Shown: one piece after another, positions 14,840-22,835 of the stretch
How positions within the stretch are numbered: the first letter of the stretch is position 1
Layout: every line of letters starts with the position of its first letter
Assembly: GCF_002940685.1 (NCBI RefSeq)
Contig: NZ_PNFP01000031.1
Location: forward strand, 1-41,861
Direction: 5' to 3'
Length of the DNA stretch: 41,861 nucleotides
From: Ensifer adhaerens
GTDB taxonomy: Bacteria; Pseudomonadota; Alphaproteobacteria; Rhizobiales; Rhizobiaceae
Notes under the pieces: generated by a model
Told to the model about the DNA's origin: nothing
Database searches by the model: none
The model's input: only the letters and a program-made list of their open reading frames with translations
Program-made: the position numbers and the translations under genes

Positions 14840-15364
14840 CTATTTAGCGGCGGTCAATGAGTCGTAGGCGCGCTCGCAGGCTGTTCCGGCGACGCGGGCG
14901 GAGTCAGCATAAGCCGCCAAGTCTCCCGCTCGGCGGTCAGCGCGCGTGAGCACGTTGGCAAGCACATCGAGGGGATCGCCGGCTGCCGCGCCTGCGCTGG
15001 CAACGGCGGAATTGCGGGATGCTCGGGCGGCAGCGACAAGTTGGGCGACTCGTGCGCGCAGCCCATCAGCAGCAGTGTTGGCAGCAGCAGCGTCAGCGCG
15101 CGCTGCGTCAGCTTGTTTCGTGGCGTCATTGGCAATCTCCGCTTGAGCCTGGGCGCGTCGTTGTTCTTCCGCACGCGCCGCTTCCACATCGGCCAGGCGC
15201 TTCGCCTCAGCCGCTTCTTTTGCAGCGTCGAATTGCTTCTGCACGGCCGCTGCGCCCGCTTCGTACCCTTGCTTGTAGACGTGGTGGTGCAGGCCAATCG
15301 CGCCCATCACCAGCCCGAACACCACGGCAGCGATGCCGCCGAGTTTGATCCAGTCGAACGTCAT
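14840..15364 (-). CDS. Rz: Rz-like inner-membrane spanin (DUF2514-type)
   Basis: A 174-residue protein starting at ATG 15364, overlapping the endolysin stop. One N-terminal transmembrane helix (LGGIAAVVFGLVMGAIGL, about residues 8-25) is followed by HHHVYKQGYEAG and a long Ala/Glu/Arg/Lys coiled coil (about 35-125). The C-terminal part (LADVLTRADRRAGDLAAY-like, ACERAYDSL) is typical of DUF2514 spanins. Spanins fuse inner and outer membranes in the last step of lysis. A +1-frame lipoprotein gene is nested within it (14854-15129), the classic Rz/Rz1 arrangement. In-frame starts further upstream lie within the endolysin gene and are rejected. Confidence 0.88.
   Translation of the reverse strand: MTFDWIKLGGIAAVVFGLVMGAIGLHHHVYKQGYEAGAAAVQKQFDAAKEAAEAKRLADVEAARAEEQRRAQAQAEIANDATKQADAARADAAAANTAADGLRARVAQLVAAARASRNSAVASAGAAAGDPLDVLANVLTRADRRAGDLAAYADSARVAGTACERAYDSLTAAK
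14854..15129 (-). CDS. Rz1: Rz1-like outer-membrane spanin lipoprotein, nested in Rz
   Basis: A 91-residue frame fully inside the Rz gene in another frame. It begins MTPRNKLTQRALTLLLPTLL and has the lipobox LLMGC at about residues 20-24. A Pro-rich mature part follows (LSLPPEHPAIPPLPAQARQP). A basic start, hydrophobic core, lipobox and Pro-rich tail are the defining features of Rz1. It would be lipidated and anchored in the outer membrane, pairing with Rz across the periplasm. An in-frame Met at 15297 exists but would put the signal sequence in mid-protein, so ATG 15129 is the start. Confidence 0.85.
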   Translation of the reverse strand: MTPRNKLTQRALTLLLPTLLLMGCAHESPNLSLPPEHPAIPPLPAQARQPAIPSMCLPTCSRALTAERETWRLMLTPPASPEQPASAPTTH

Positions 15365-15873
15365 GGCGTATCTCCAAGGCACGCGGCGCGTGCGGCGCGC
15401 CGGCGCTCCGCGATGCCGCGGCATTTGTTGGCCGGGTTGAAACAGTCCTTCGTGCCGCCGGCGACGAACCGCCATTGCAGGAACGCGTCGCACGCCGCCG
15501 GAAAATCCTTGGCGATGTACAGCCGACGCAGCGTCGAGCGCTCGTAGTTCTTGGGCCCGGCGTTGTAGGCGAAGTCCACCACGGCCACCTTCTGGCCATC
15601 GGTCAGGCTGTCAAACCCCGGCGTCATATCGCGCACGCGGGTGGCGTAGTCGGCCAGGCTGTCGGCCAGCATCTGCTTGCACTCAGGCAGCGTGTACCGG
15701 CGCATCTGCACGTTCGTCTCGCCGTAGCACACGGTCGCCAAGCCGTTGGCCAGGTGGTCGCTGTACGGCGTGAGCGACACGCCCTCGCGTGGCGCAGTGA
15801 ACGCCACCAGCGCGGCCGCGGCGCTCGCGCCCATCACGGCCGCCAGCGACTTCTTCTTACGATCGAGGGCCAT
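15361..15873 (-). CDS. SAR-type endolysin (GH24 lysozyme)
   Basis: A 170-residue lysozyme of the T4/P21 family (GH24). After a basic start (MALDRKKKSL) it has a weakly hydrophobic Ala/Val segment (AAVMGASAAAALVAF, about 11-25), typical of a signal-arrest-release anchor. Catalytic residues are E30 (REGVSL), D39 (YSDHLANG) and T47 (LATVCYGET). The conserved C-terminal parts are VDFAYNAGP and a RGIAERRRAARAACL segment. It degrades peptidoglycan by cutting the MurNAc-GlcNAc bond, and the SAR anchor lets it reach the periplasm by Sec before holin triggering. It overlaps Rz by four bases and the holin stop by 17. I started at MALDRKKK rather than at an in-frame Met 18 residues upstream. Confidence 0.9.
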   Translation of the reverse strand: MALDRKKKSLAAVMGASAAAALVAFTAPREGVSLTPYSDHLANGLATVCYGETNVQMRRYTLPECKQMLADSLADYATRVRDMTPGFDSLTDGQKVAVVDFAYNAGPKNYERSTLRRLYIAKDFPAACDAFLQWRFVAGGTKDCFNPANKCRGIAERRRAARAACLGDTP

Positions 15874-16075
15874 GCTTCGGCTCCTGCTTGATGATGCGCG
15901 CAACGCAATTGGCTGCGAAAAGCACAACGGTCAGAACCGCCAGATGCCGCGCCGGTAGCATGTCGCGCAGCTGGTCATAGAACATCACATACGCGCTGCC
16001 GATCGCCGCGCCTGCGGCGTTCACGCGCTGGCTGTATAGCCGGTGGCACGTTTTCCAGTCTTCGATCAATTTCAT
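15857..16075 (-). CDS. Holin (DUF7940-like)
   Basis: A 72-residue protein from ATG 16075: MKLIEDWKTCHRLYSQRVNAAGAAIGSAYV, then MLPARHLAVLTVVLFAANCVARIIKQEP. The amphipathic start with LIEDW and RLYSQRVN, one or two membrane helices (about 20-35 and 48-64) and the RIIKQ end match small DUF7940-type phage holins found before GH24 endolysins. It would form the inner-membrane lesion that times lysis. Position between a second membrane protein and the endolysin supports this. Upstream in-frame sequence to 16207 is from the neighbouring gene's other frame and is excluded. Confidence 0.8.
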   Translation of the reverse strand: MKLIEDWKTCHRLYSQRVNAAGAAIGSAYVMFYDQLRDMLPARHLAVLTVVLFAANCVARIIKQEPKHGPRS

Positions 16076-16473
16076 TTCTGCCCCACGTTCATGAGACGTT
16101 CGAGAATTGTCACGCGCGTGATTAGGTCGTAAAAACTCTGGTACTGCGTGGACGCCCAGCCTATGACGCCAAGGCACGCCAACAGGCCAGTGCCTACCAA
16201 CTTCCACAGCCAGCCCTGATGCTTCACGTCCGTCTGCAGCTTGGCGATCTGGTCTTTGGTGTCGTCCGCAATCAGAGACAGGCGGGACGCTTTGCTGTCC
16301 ACATGGCTGATCTTCTCTTGCATGGTCGCCATCACGATCAGCGCTGATTGCACTGCGCTGATCTGACCCTTCATTTCTTTCAGGTCATCGAGAGCATTGC
16401 CGACGCGCTCCGTCAGAACCTGGATAGCGGCATCAGTTGCCATCGGTTCGCTCACTGGTTGACCCCGTTTCAT
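16072..16473 (-). CDS. Coiled-coil membrane protein of the lysis cassette
   Basis: A 133-residue protein. It has an N-terminal helical/coiled-coil region (about 15-95; TERVGNALDDLKEMKGQISAVQ, ISHVDSKASRLSLIADDTKD), then one strong transmembrane helix (LWKLVGTGLLACLGVIGWAS, about 89-108) and a short tail. It lies directly upstream of the holin with overlapping stop/start. Proteins with this layout in this position are usually annotated as holins, antiholins or membrane-associated lysis accessories; I favour a lysis-timing partner. The start is uncertain: ATG 16473 has no clear ribosome binding site, while GTG or ATG a few codons later (about 16455 or 16443) follow a GGGG stretch. Confidence 0.6.
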   Translation of the reverse strand: MKRGQPVSEPMATDAAIQVLTERVGNALDDLKEMKGQISAVQSALIVMATMQEKISHVDSKASRLSLIADDTKDQIAKLQTDVKHQGWLWKLVGTGLLACLGVIGWASTQYQSFYDLITRVTILERLMNVGQK

Positions 16474-16494
16474 GTTTTTGTCATGGAGCGTTTG

Positions 16495-18795
16495 CTACGC
16501 CCCTTGGAACACCGTAAGTAAGAAGAAAGCGGGATCGGTGACCGCCAAAGCAGAATTGAGAAAGATAACGCTAAAGGAAGTCGCGGTTAAACCGGTGATG
16601 CTGAAATAGCATCCTTGGCTTCCAGACGTTACATTCACCATCGGCGTGCCAGCGCTACGCGCAAGAGTGACGTTGTAAGTTCCAGTGCCGCTTCGGACTA
16701 TGGAAGCAATCCCGGAGTTACTAGACATCGCGCCGGTAGAACCCGTTACGTATGCTTGCGCCACGAGCTGCCCCATATCCCCCAGCCGAACGTCTTTCAC
16801 CGGGTCGTAGCCAGGGGTTTCTGAGGAATCGGTATATACATTCCCTTCGTCATAGACGGTGAAAGAATTGTAATTAGCCCCGCGAATTAGGTTGACGTAT
16901 CTACGTCCAGAATTTGCCGCGTACGACCCGGCTCGAAGGAACCCGTTTCCTCTGAAATGCAGCTTGAATGGCGATGTATTTGCTGCCAACGAAGAAGCAT
17001 CGACCGCCACGTTATTTGTTACGAACTGCACGCTATCTATTCGATTGAAAGTATTCCCGTCGAAGATGGCCGTGCCCGTGCCGGCGACTGAGACGTACAC
17101 ATCCGCCGATCCTGCGTTGTGCTCAAAGTAAGACCCACGAACGATCAGCGACGCCGCGCCGTTGATACCGTTATTACTGAATGCAATACCGGTAGCTCCA
17201 GCTTGAACATTACCGCTGTTGTCTAAGCCGTTGGCTTCCGCTGTGCAAGCGTCGAACGTTACAGTCACGCCGTTTTGGATGACGCATCCGTTCTGGTAAT
17301 TGCTATTGAAATAGCAGGCGCTAAACAACAGCGCGTTCGGGTAAGTGTTTGTGCCAAACCGGGCGACCACCCCATCGCTATTGTAGTTAAATACGCAGTT
17401 GTCGAATTTGCACGAATTGATATCTGTGCAAGCAAGCCCAGTCGTCATGCGAAACACGTTGACGTCTCGGACAACAGCGTTCACGGCGGAAACGATCTTT
17501 ATGCCAACCCCGTTGCTGGTGACGCTTGCTTGGTCGGTGTGCTGTACTCGAAAGCCCTCCAATACAAGCCGATCAAAATAGTTTCCGGTGAACGTGAACA
17601 GCGTCGGGCCGGCGCTTCCAGAATAGATGAAAACCGTATTCCCAGGCCCGTCGCCAATCAGTTGCAAGCGCTTGCCGCCAGTGTTCAAGGACGTACCGTT
17701 GTTAAGCGTAGCGCTTACCCCGGCAGTCATTACGTAGACACCGGACGTAGCTCGCAACGTTTTGCCGTTCGTTGCCGCCCAACTCAAAGCCGCTTGAATG
17801 GCGGCGGTGTCATCCGTCACGCCGTCCCCTTTTGCGCCAAAATCATACAGAGTCGCCATGTCTCGCAGACGTGTTTGAACGTCTCGGGTAACGGCCCCTG
17901 TTGCGCCTAAGCCAAAGGACAGCTTTGTTGCTTGAATGGCTGCAGCAGGATCGACGTTTGCATCTTTTACGGCGTTGGCCGCTAGAGCGGCATTTCCGAC
18001 AGCACCCGCTGCGAGATTTGTCGATGTAACCTGCCCAACGCCAAGCGACCCGATAGGCAGCGCCTGCGTGTAACGCACCAAAATGTTGTTCGTACCGGAC
18101 GGGGGCGCCGTCGTGAACGTCAGCGTCGTGCCCGCCGTCCACGTGTAGTCGATGCCCGGACGCTGCGTGACACCGCTGATGGATACGTCCAGGTTATTGA
18201 TGCCGCCGGGGTTAGCCGACAGGTTGAAGTTGACGGTCGCGCCGTTGCCGCTGAACAAATCGCCTTTGGCGTTGCCATACGTCACCGACGTGGCGATCGT
18301 GGTCGGGTCCACGTTTTGCAGCGCATTGGCTGCCTGGTTCCAGCCGATCAGGTTGTTTGCTGCAGGCAGCGGCAGGTTGGTGCTCAAGCCCGTGGCGTTC
18401 GGCGGCAGCGTGATGGAACGCGACAGCCCCTCGTTGAGCTGCTGCGTCTCCATCGTCAATTTGTCCAACGCCTGCTCGTGCGAGGCCGCCGGGAACGGAT
18501 CGTTGGGGACGTAGTGCGTCAGCTGCGTGAACGGCACGTTGCGCAGGATCGACAGCTTCTGCGTGGCGGTCGGCGCCACCGTCGTTGTGATCGAGCCCCC
18601 AGACTGACTGCCCGAGCCCGTCACCACGTAGTCCGTGGTGAGCGCCAGCGTGGCCACCGTGGGCGGCGTGTACGCGTTGTCGGTGCGGATGACCAGCAGG
18701 TCGGCGTCTTGCAGCCAGTAGAACGGCACCGGGAAGTTCGTCGTGGCGCCATTGCCGGTGTAATCGACCCGCGTAGTCTGGCTCTGGATGGTCAT
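16495..18795 (-). CDS. Tail spike with pectate-lyase-type beta-helix
   Basis: A 766-residue tail spike. The N-terminal 110 residues (TRVDYTGNGATTNFPVPFYW, LRNVPFTQLTHYVPNDPFPA, then ALDKLTMETQQLNEGLSRSI) match the virion-anchoring domain of T7/BPP-1-like tail fibres. A linker with a second small beta domain follows. DFGAKGDGVTDDTAAIQAAL at about 315-334 marks the start of a pectate-lyase 3 right-handed beta-helix, which continues through Asn-rich turns (GVRVQHTDQ-like, FDNCVFNYNSDGV). Such spikes bind and often depolymerise capsule or O-antigen. I used ATG 18795, which has GAGGA seven bases upstream, rather than TTG 18801. It has its own promoter (18855-18883). Confidence 0.88.
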   Translation of the reverse strand: MTIQSQTTRVDYTGNGATTNFPVPFYWLQDADLLVIRTDNAYTPPTVATLALTTDYVVTGSGSQSGGSITTTVAPTATQKLSILRNVPFTQLTHYVPNDPFPAASHEQALDKLTMETQQLNEGLSRSITLPPNATGLSTNLPLPAANNLIGWNQAANALQNVDPTTIATSVTYGNAKGDLFSGNGATVNFNLSANPGGINNLDVSISGVTQRPGIDYTWTAGTTLTFTTAPPSGTNNILVRYTQALPIGSLGVGQVTSTNLAAGAVGNAALAANAVKDANVDPAAAIQATKLSFGLGATGAVTRDVQTRLRDMATLYDFGAKGDGVTDDTAAIQAALSWAATNGKTLRATSGVYVMTAGVSATLNNGTSLNTGGKRLQLIGDGPGNTVFIYSGSAGPTLFTFTGNYFDRLVLEGFRVQHTDQASVTSNGVGIKIVSAVNAVVRDVNVFRMTTGLACTDINSCKFDNCVFNYNSDGVVARFGTNTYPNALLFSACYFNSNYQNGCVIQNGVTVTFDACTAEANGLDNSGNVQAGATGIAFSNNGINGAASLIVRGSYFEHNAGSADVYVSVAGTGTAIFDGNTFNRIDSVQFVTNNVAVDASSLAANTSPFKLHFRGNGFLRAGSYAANSGRRYVNLIRGANYNSFTVYDEGNVYTDSSETPGYDPVKDVRLGDMGQLVAQAYVTGSTGAMSSNSGIASIVRSGTGTYNVTLARSAGTPMVNVTSGSQGCYFSITGLTATSFSVIFLNSALAVTDPAFFLLTVFQGA

Positions 18796-18854
18796 GGACA
18801 AGTCCTCATTGAGTCACGTGGGCCTTGTCCGAAGCGGGGGCCGGGCTACCGGGT

Positions 18855-18883
18855 ATTATCGCAACCGGTTTCGATTATCACAA
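18855..18883 (-). promoter_or_regulatory. Minus-strand promoter and operator before the tail spike
   Basis: Read leftward: -35 TTGTGA (18883-18878), a 17-bp spacer, and -10 GATAAT (18860-18855). The first 15 bases, TTGTGATAATCGAAA, match the operator-like element of the promoters at 4206, 39303 and 41747 at 13 of 15 positions. The spacer and -10 lie in a 24-bp dyad (18855-18878) centred on ACCGGT with 20 of 24 positions symmetric. It would drive spike and lysis genes independently of the long late transcript. Confidence 0.65.
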
Positions 18884-18885
18884 CA

Positions 18886-21363
18886 CTACTCGAATGCCTT
18901 TGACAAGTCAGGCGTGTTCATTTCGCTGTTGGCGCCGGGCGCCCACCAGTATGACGCCCCGCGCATTTCCATGCGCTGGCGCTGCTTGTCAGACGTTCCC
19001 GGCGCCAGCGTGTCCTGGATGTTGTCGTACACCAGCCGGTTGAACGCGGCTTTCAGGTACCACAGGTTCATGAGCGGCGTGGCGTTGCGGCGCACCCACT
19101 GCACAGCCTTGAGCGCATACGGGTGCTTCGACTCGCCGTTCTCTGCGTCCGTCACTGCCTGGCGCGCTTCCTTGACCAGATCGGACATGGCCGAGAAGCC
19201 CGGGCCGAACAGCGTCTCCAGGCCGGCGCCTGCTGCGGTCTGACCGTTGGCGAACAGATCGCCGTAGATGCCCAAGCCGCCGCCGGCTGCCAGCGATTCC
19301 ATCCAGAACTTGCGCCCCTCGGGCGTGTCCGGGTTCATGTTGCGCGGGTTCTGTCCGTTGATGAGCGCCTTAATCTCGGTGGCCAGTGCCCCCATCATCA
19401 TCGAGTACGCGGCGAACTTGGCCATGTAGGCGGTCTTCGCGCCCCAGCCGTCGAGCGTCTTGGCGGCTTCCCACTGCTGACGGAATACCCCCAGCGGCAC
19501 TGACTTGAACTGCAGCATGAAGCGGTTGAGTTCGCCTGCCACCGTGCCGGCCACGTATTTGTCGGTGCCCAGCATTACCTTGTCTTCGACGGTGGATGGC
19601 GACGCGCCACGCGCGCCATACTGCATCTCGCCGTACGCAACCTCCAGCAGCTTTTCTGCCGCCGCGTCTTTCATCTGCAGCGTGACGCTGGGGTCTTTGA
19701 TGTCGTAGATCGCCTGGGGCGTGAGCAACCGTTCGTTGCCGCTGTATCCCTTGTCGAGTTCGGCTTTCTTCCACACGGCCCAGTGGTCTTCGGTCACGCC
19801 GCGGCGCTGCAGCATCCGCGCCTCGCCTTCGGCAGATGCCAGCGTATCGTGCTCACGCGTGAACTTGCCCAGCGTGTCCATCACGGTGCGGCCGATGCCC
19901 GAGCGCATGCCACGGTCGAACGCGTTCAGCCCCATCATGCGGTGCGTCAATTCGTTCAGCCAGTTGCCCCAGCCGTTGTTCAGGCCGTCTTCTACCACGC
20001 GATGCTGCATGTGCTGGAAACCTTCCTGCCACACGCCCAGCTTGTGCAGGAAATCTTTCTTCTCCGCGCCGGCGGCCATGCCGTCCACGAGATTGCGGAA
20101 CACGCGCATGGCAGGCAGGCCGCTGTAGTTGGCGGCCATCTTGATGCCGGCTAGATCAGGCAGCGCGCCGAACAACGAGCCGAGTTGAGTGGACGCGATC
20201 AGCCCGCGCAGATTGGCCATCGCGTTGGCCACGCCGGCGTTCTGCGGGCGTTCCGGATTGACGTAGGCATCGAACAGCCGCTCGGTCTTGTTGCGCAGCG
20301 TATCCAGTCGGCGGAAATCCTTCTCGCCCGAGAGCGTTCCGTGGTCCGCTTCGTAGGCTTGCGCGAGCGCCTGCTTGTAGTTCTTGTCGGCCTGGCGGCC
20401 GAACGTCTCGGCCATGGCGATGTCCTTGGACATGCCGCGCACGTGCGCGCCGAGCAGTTCGTACATGTTGCTGGTGCGGCCGTACTTCTGCATCGCCTGC
20501 GACCACGCGTCGGAATTCTTGAAGAACAACTGGCGCGGTGCGTTCTTGTTACCGCCCACCAGGGCTGAACCGCCGGAGGGGGGTGCCTCGCCGCGCTTGT
20601 TGGCGCCGTCGGTGGCGATTGAGCGCCACGATTCCTCCAGCATCGAGCGCAGCTGATCGTCGCTCATGCGGGTGCCATCCGCGTTCACGTACGCGCGGCG
20701 GTCCGCCCATTGCATGTGATCGTTGACCCACTGTTCCTTGCCAGCGGACGACGCTTTCATCGGGTCTTGTGGCTGCGGCGTGCGGTAGTCCTCGCGCTTG
20801 TTCAGCGTGAGGCCGGCGCGCTGGAAGCGCTCGGCCACCGTGTTCATCAGCTGCTTGATGCTGTCGGCGGCGCGCTTGGCTTCCGGCGTAGTCGGCTCAC
20901 CAAACAGGCCGCGCGCGATATCGCGCTGCTTGGCAGGGTCTTGGAACATGCCGAACAGCTTGCCGCCATCCGCTTCATGCAGCCCTTGCAGCTGCCGGAA
21001 AAAGTTGGCGGACACGGCGTTGGTGCGCTGCTCGATGTTCACCAACTCGTTCTTGAGATAGTGCACCTGGCCTTTCAGCCCGGGTTTGACCGCAGCCGTA
21101 TCGGCAAACAACTTGGCTTTGCGCGACGCTTCGGTCAGCGCCTGCTCGTGCGCGCGCACCGTGTCGCGCAGCATCCACTCCTTGGCCAGATTGGCAGCTG
21201 CGGCGTAGCGCTCGTTCGGCGGCATCGACAGGAAGTTCGCCTCGTCCGTCATCGACAACTCGCGCAGCGCGCCGCGGATGCGTTCTTCGATGCCGTCGAG
21301 TTCTGCCTTGGACAGCTGGCGGCCGGCGGCCTGCTGGATGGCGTCAGCGCATTCTTGCTTCAT
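18886..21363 (-). CDS. Large internal virion (DNA ejection) protein
   Basis: An 825-residue, mostly helical protein with no signal peptide. It starts MKQECADAIQQAAGRQLSKAELDGIEERIRGAL, is rich in Lys, Glu, Gln and Ala, and has a long helical region up to about residue 520. A moderately hydrophobic stretch follows (AKFAAYSMMMGALATEIKAL) and the end is AlaTrp/Pro-rich (GASYWWAPGANSEMN). Order and size fit the third and last of the T7-like internal core/ejection proteins (gp15/gp16 role), which form a channel across the periplasm for DNA entry. It overlaps the preceding gene by four bases. The family call rests on position and composition rather than a motif. Confidence 0.65.
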   Translation of the reverse strand: MKQECADAIQQAAGRQLSKAELDGIEERIRGALRELSMTDEANFLSMPPNERYAAAANLAKEWMLRDTVRAHEQALTEASRKAKLFADTAAVKPGLKGQVHYLKNELVNIEQRTNAVSANFFRQLQGLHEADGGKLFGMFQDPAKQRDIARGLFGEPTTPEAKRAADSIKQLMNTVAERFQRAGLTLNKREDYRTPQPQDPMKASSAGKEQWVNDHMQWADRRAYVNADGTRMSDDQLRSMLEESWRSIATDGANKRGEAPPSGGSALVGGNKNAPRQLFFKNSDAWSQAMQKYGRTSNMYELLGAHVRGMSKDIAMAETFGRQADKNYKQALAQAYEADHGTLSGEKDFRRLDTLRNKTERLFDAYVNPERPQNAGVANAMANLRGLIASTQLGSLFGALPDLAGIKMAANYSGLPAMRVFRNLVDGMAAGAEKKDFLHKLGVWQEGFQHMQHRVVEDGLNNGWGNWLNELTHRMMGLNAFDRGMRSGIGRTVMDTLGKFTREHDTLASAEGEARMLQRRGVTEDHWAVWKKAELDKGYSGNERLLTPQAIYDIKDPSVTLQMKDAAAEKLLEVAYGEMQYGARGASPSTVEDKVMLGTDKYVAGTVAGELNRFMLQFKSVPLGVFRQQWEAAKTLDGWGAKTAYMAKFAAYSMMMGALATEIKALINGQNPRNMNPDTPEGRKFWMESLAAGGGLGIYGDLFANGQTAAGAGLETLFGPGFSAMSDLVKEARQAVTDAENGESKHPYALKAVQWVRRNATPLMNLWYLKAAFNRLVYDNIQDTLAPGTSDKQRQRMEMRGASYWWAPGANSEMNTPDLSKAFE

Positions 21364-22835
21364 ACGGTCCTCAGAAAACAGGCGACAGCCACATCGTGCA
21401 GTTTCGCGTCACTCTCGGCCTGCGCCATCATCTGCTGCATTTTCTGCGGCAACTCGGATGCCCTGACCGTGCTGCCATCCGGCAACTCGATGTCCATGTC
21501 GGGGTGGCGCGCGGCCAGCTGGTCGATCGTGGCCTGCGTGGAAGGTTCGAACGTCGGGCCTGTCTGCTCGCCGGTAGGGCGCTCCATCGAGGGCGGAACT
21601 TCGACCCGCTCCCGCTGGGCGGTTTCCGGGCGCATGACAGGTGGCGTCGGATCGGCCAAGTCGCCGTGCACAACCTTGGCGGCGCTCTCGATATCCTGCG
21701 CCAGTCGCACTTTTTCCGGGTCCACGATCGCGCCGTTCACTACGCGATTGGCTTCCTCCGGCGTAATCTCTGGCGTCTTGCCCTGCAGTACTTCGGCCAC
21801 CGACCGGTCCTGCAACTCACGATCCAACGCACCCGTCACCGGGTCGGATGGGATGCCAGCGGCGCCACGGTTGATCTGTTCTTCGCGACGCACGTCAAAG
21901 GCGCTTTCCACCATCGGCTCGGGCGGCCGCGCATCAGGCGCGGCGCGGCGAGCGGCGTTCCCTTCCACGTGCGCCCAGCCGCCGAACGCCAGACCAAGGA
22001 TGGCGTCGGCGGCGATCGCTTCGCCGTCAAGCGCGCGGTATTGGCGCGCCATCTCGTGGTAGCCGCCAGCTTCCAACACGCTGCTGGTAAGCGCGCGCGA
22101 GGCCATGCCGAAGCCGGTATTGACCAACGACGAATACGCTGCATTGCCGACGATGCTGGACGACGCTGCTGCAGAGAGCCCGGCCACGGTGTAGAGCGAC
22201 TTCGCCGCTGCGCCAGCGCCGGCCGCTTCGGCGGACATGGCGGCGCCGAGCGCCCCGCGCGCGAGCGCGCCTGTCATCTTGACCGGCAGGTACGCGCCCA
22301 GCGCGGCCATCGCGCCGGTTGTTGCTGCAGCTTCACCCGCGGTCTTTTCGTCCACGCCCGCGTCACGCAAATCCAGGTAGTTGTTGTAGCCTTCCGTCAC
22401 CCCGAGCGTGGCCGCACCGCCAGGCACACCGCCCATCAGCGAACCCATGCCGAAGATGGTCAGGCCGCGGGCCGTCTGCCCGAGCACCATCGCGCCCGTG
22501 CCGGTGGTGCGCGGGTCGAGGCGCGACCACTGCTGCACCGCCTTCAACTGATCGTCGTAGGGCGCAATCGGTTTCAGGTTTTCCAGCTCCTGAATCTGCT
22601 CCTGCGTGACTTGGGGATTGAGAACCATCCCCTCCATCATTTCCTGCTTACCGGCCTGCATGGCGAAATCGCTGACAGTGCGGCCGACCGCAGCCAAGCC
22701 ACCAGTTACGCCCTTGCCGACCGCGCTGCCCAAGTTCGAGAACAGGCCGTCCGGCGTGATTTCCGTAGCCGGATCAGCCGCGCCCATGGCATCTTGACGG
22801 TAGCCCTCCAGGGGCGAGAAAACGTCGAGGCCCAT
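21360..22835 (-). CDS. Internal virion/ejection protein with Ala/Gly-rich hydrophobic core
   Basis: A 491-residue protein starting at ATG 22835 (MGLDVFSPLEGYRQDAMG), which overlaps the upstream stop. The middle third (about 150-280) is a long Ala/Gly/Ser-rich weakly hydrophobic region (GTGAMVLGQTARGLTIFGMG, AATTGAMAALGAYLPVKM) that could insert into membranes. The C-terminal half is charged with Pro-rich linkers (PPEPMVESAF, PPVMRPET) and ends ELPDGSTVRASELPQKMQQM, a short element I have seen near the ends of podovirus core proteins. Role in the ejection apparatus is inferred from position between two other core proteins. Upstream in-frame Met at 23114 lies in another gene's shadow and is rejected. 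Confidence 0.6.
   Translation of the reverse strand: MGLDVFSPLEGYRQDAMGAADPATEITPDGLFSNLGSAVGKGVTGGLAAVGRTVSDFAMQAGKQEMMEGMVLNPQVTQEQIQELENLKPIAPYDDQLKAVQQWSRLDPRTTGTGAMVLGQTARGLTIFGMGSLMGGVPGGAATLGVTEGYNNYLDLRDAGVDEKTAGEAAATTGAMAALGAYLPVKMTGALARGALGAAMSAEAAGAGAAAKSLYTVAGLSAAASSSIVGNAAYSSLVNTGFGMASRALTSSVLEAGGYHEMARQYRALDGEAIAADAILGLAFGGWAHVEGNAARRAAPDARPPEPMVESAFDVRREEQINRGAAGIPSDPVTGALDRELQDRSVAEVLQGKTPEITPEEANRVVNGAIVDPEKVRLAQDIESAAKVVHGDLADPTPPVMRPETAQRERVEVPPSMERPTGEQTGPTFEPSTQATIDQLAARHPDMDIELPDGSTVRASELPQKMQQMMAQAESDAKLHDVAVACFLRTV

Noticed and set aside
12933..18795. Diversity-generating retroelement, as in the related phage BPP-1
   Set aside because: No reverse transcriptase gene, no template repeat and no C-type lectin variable region were seen near either spike gene.
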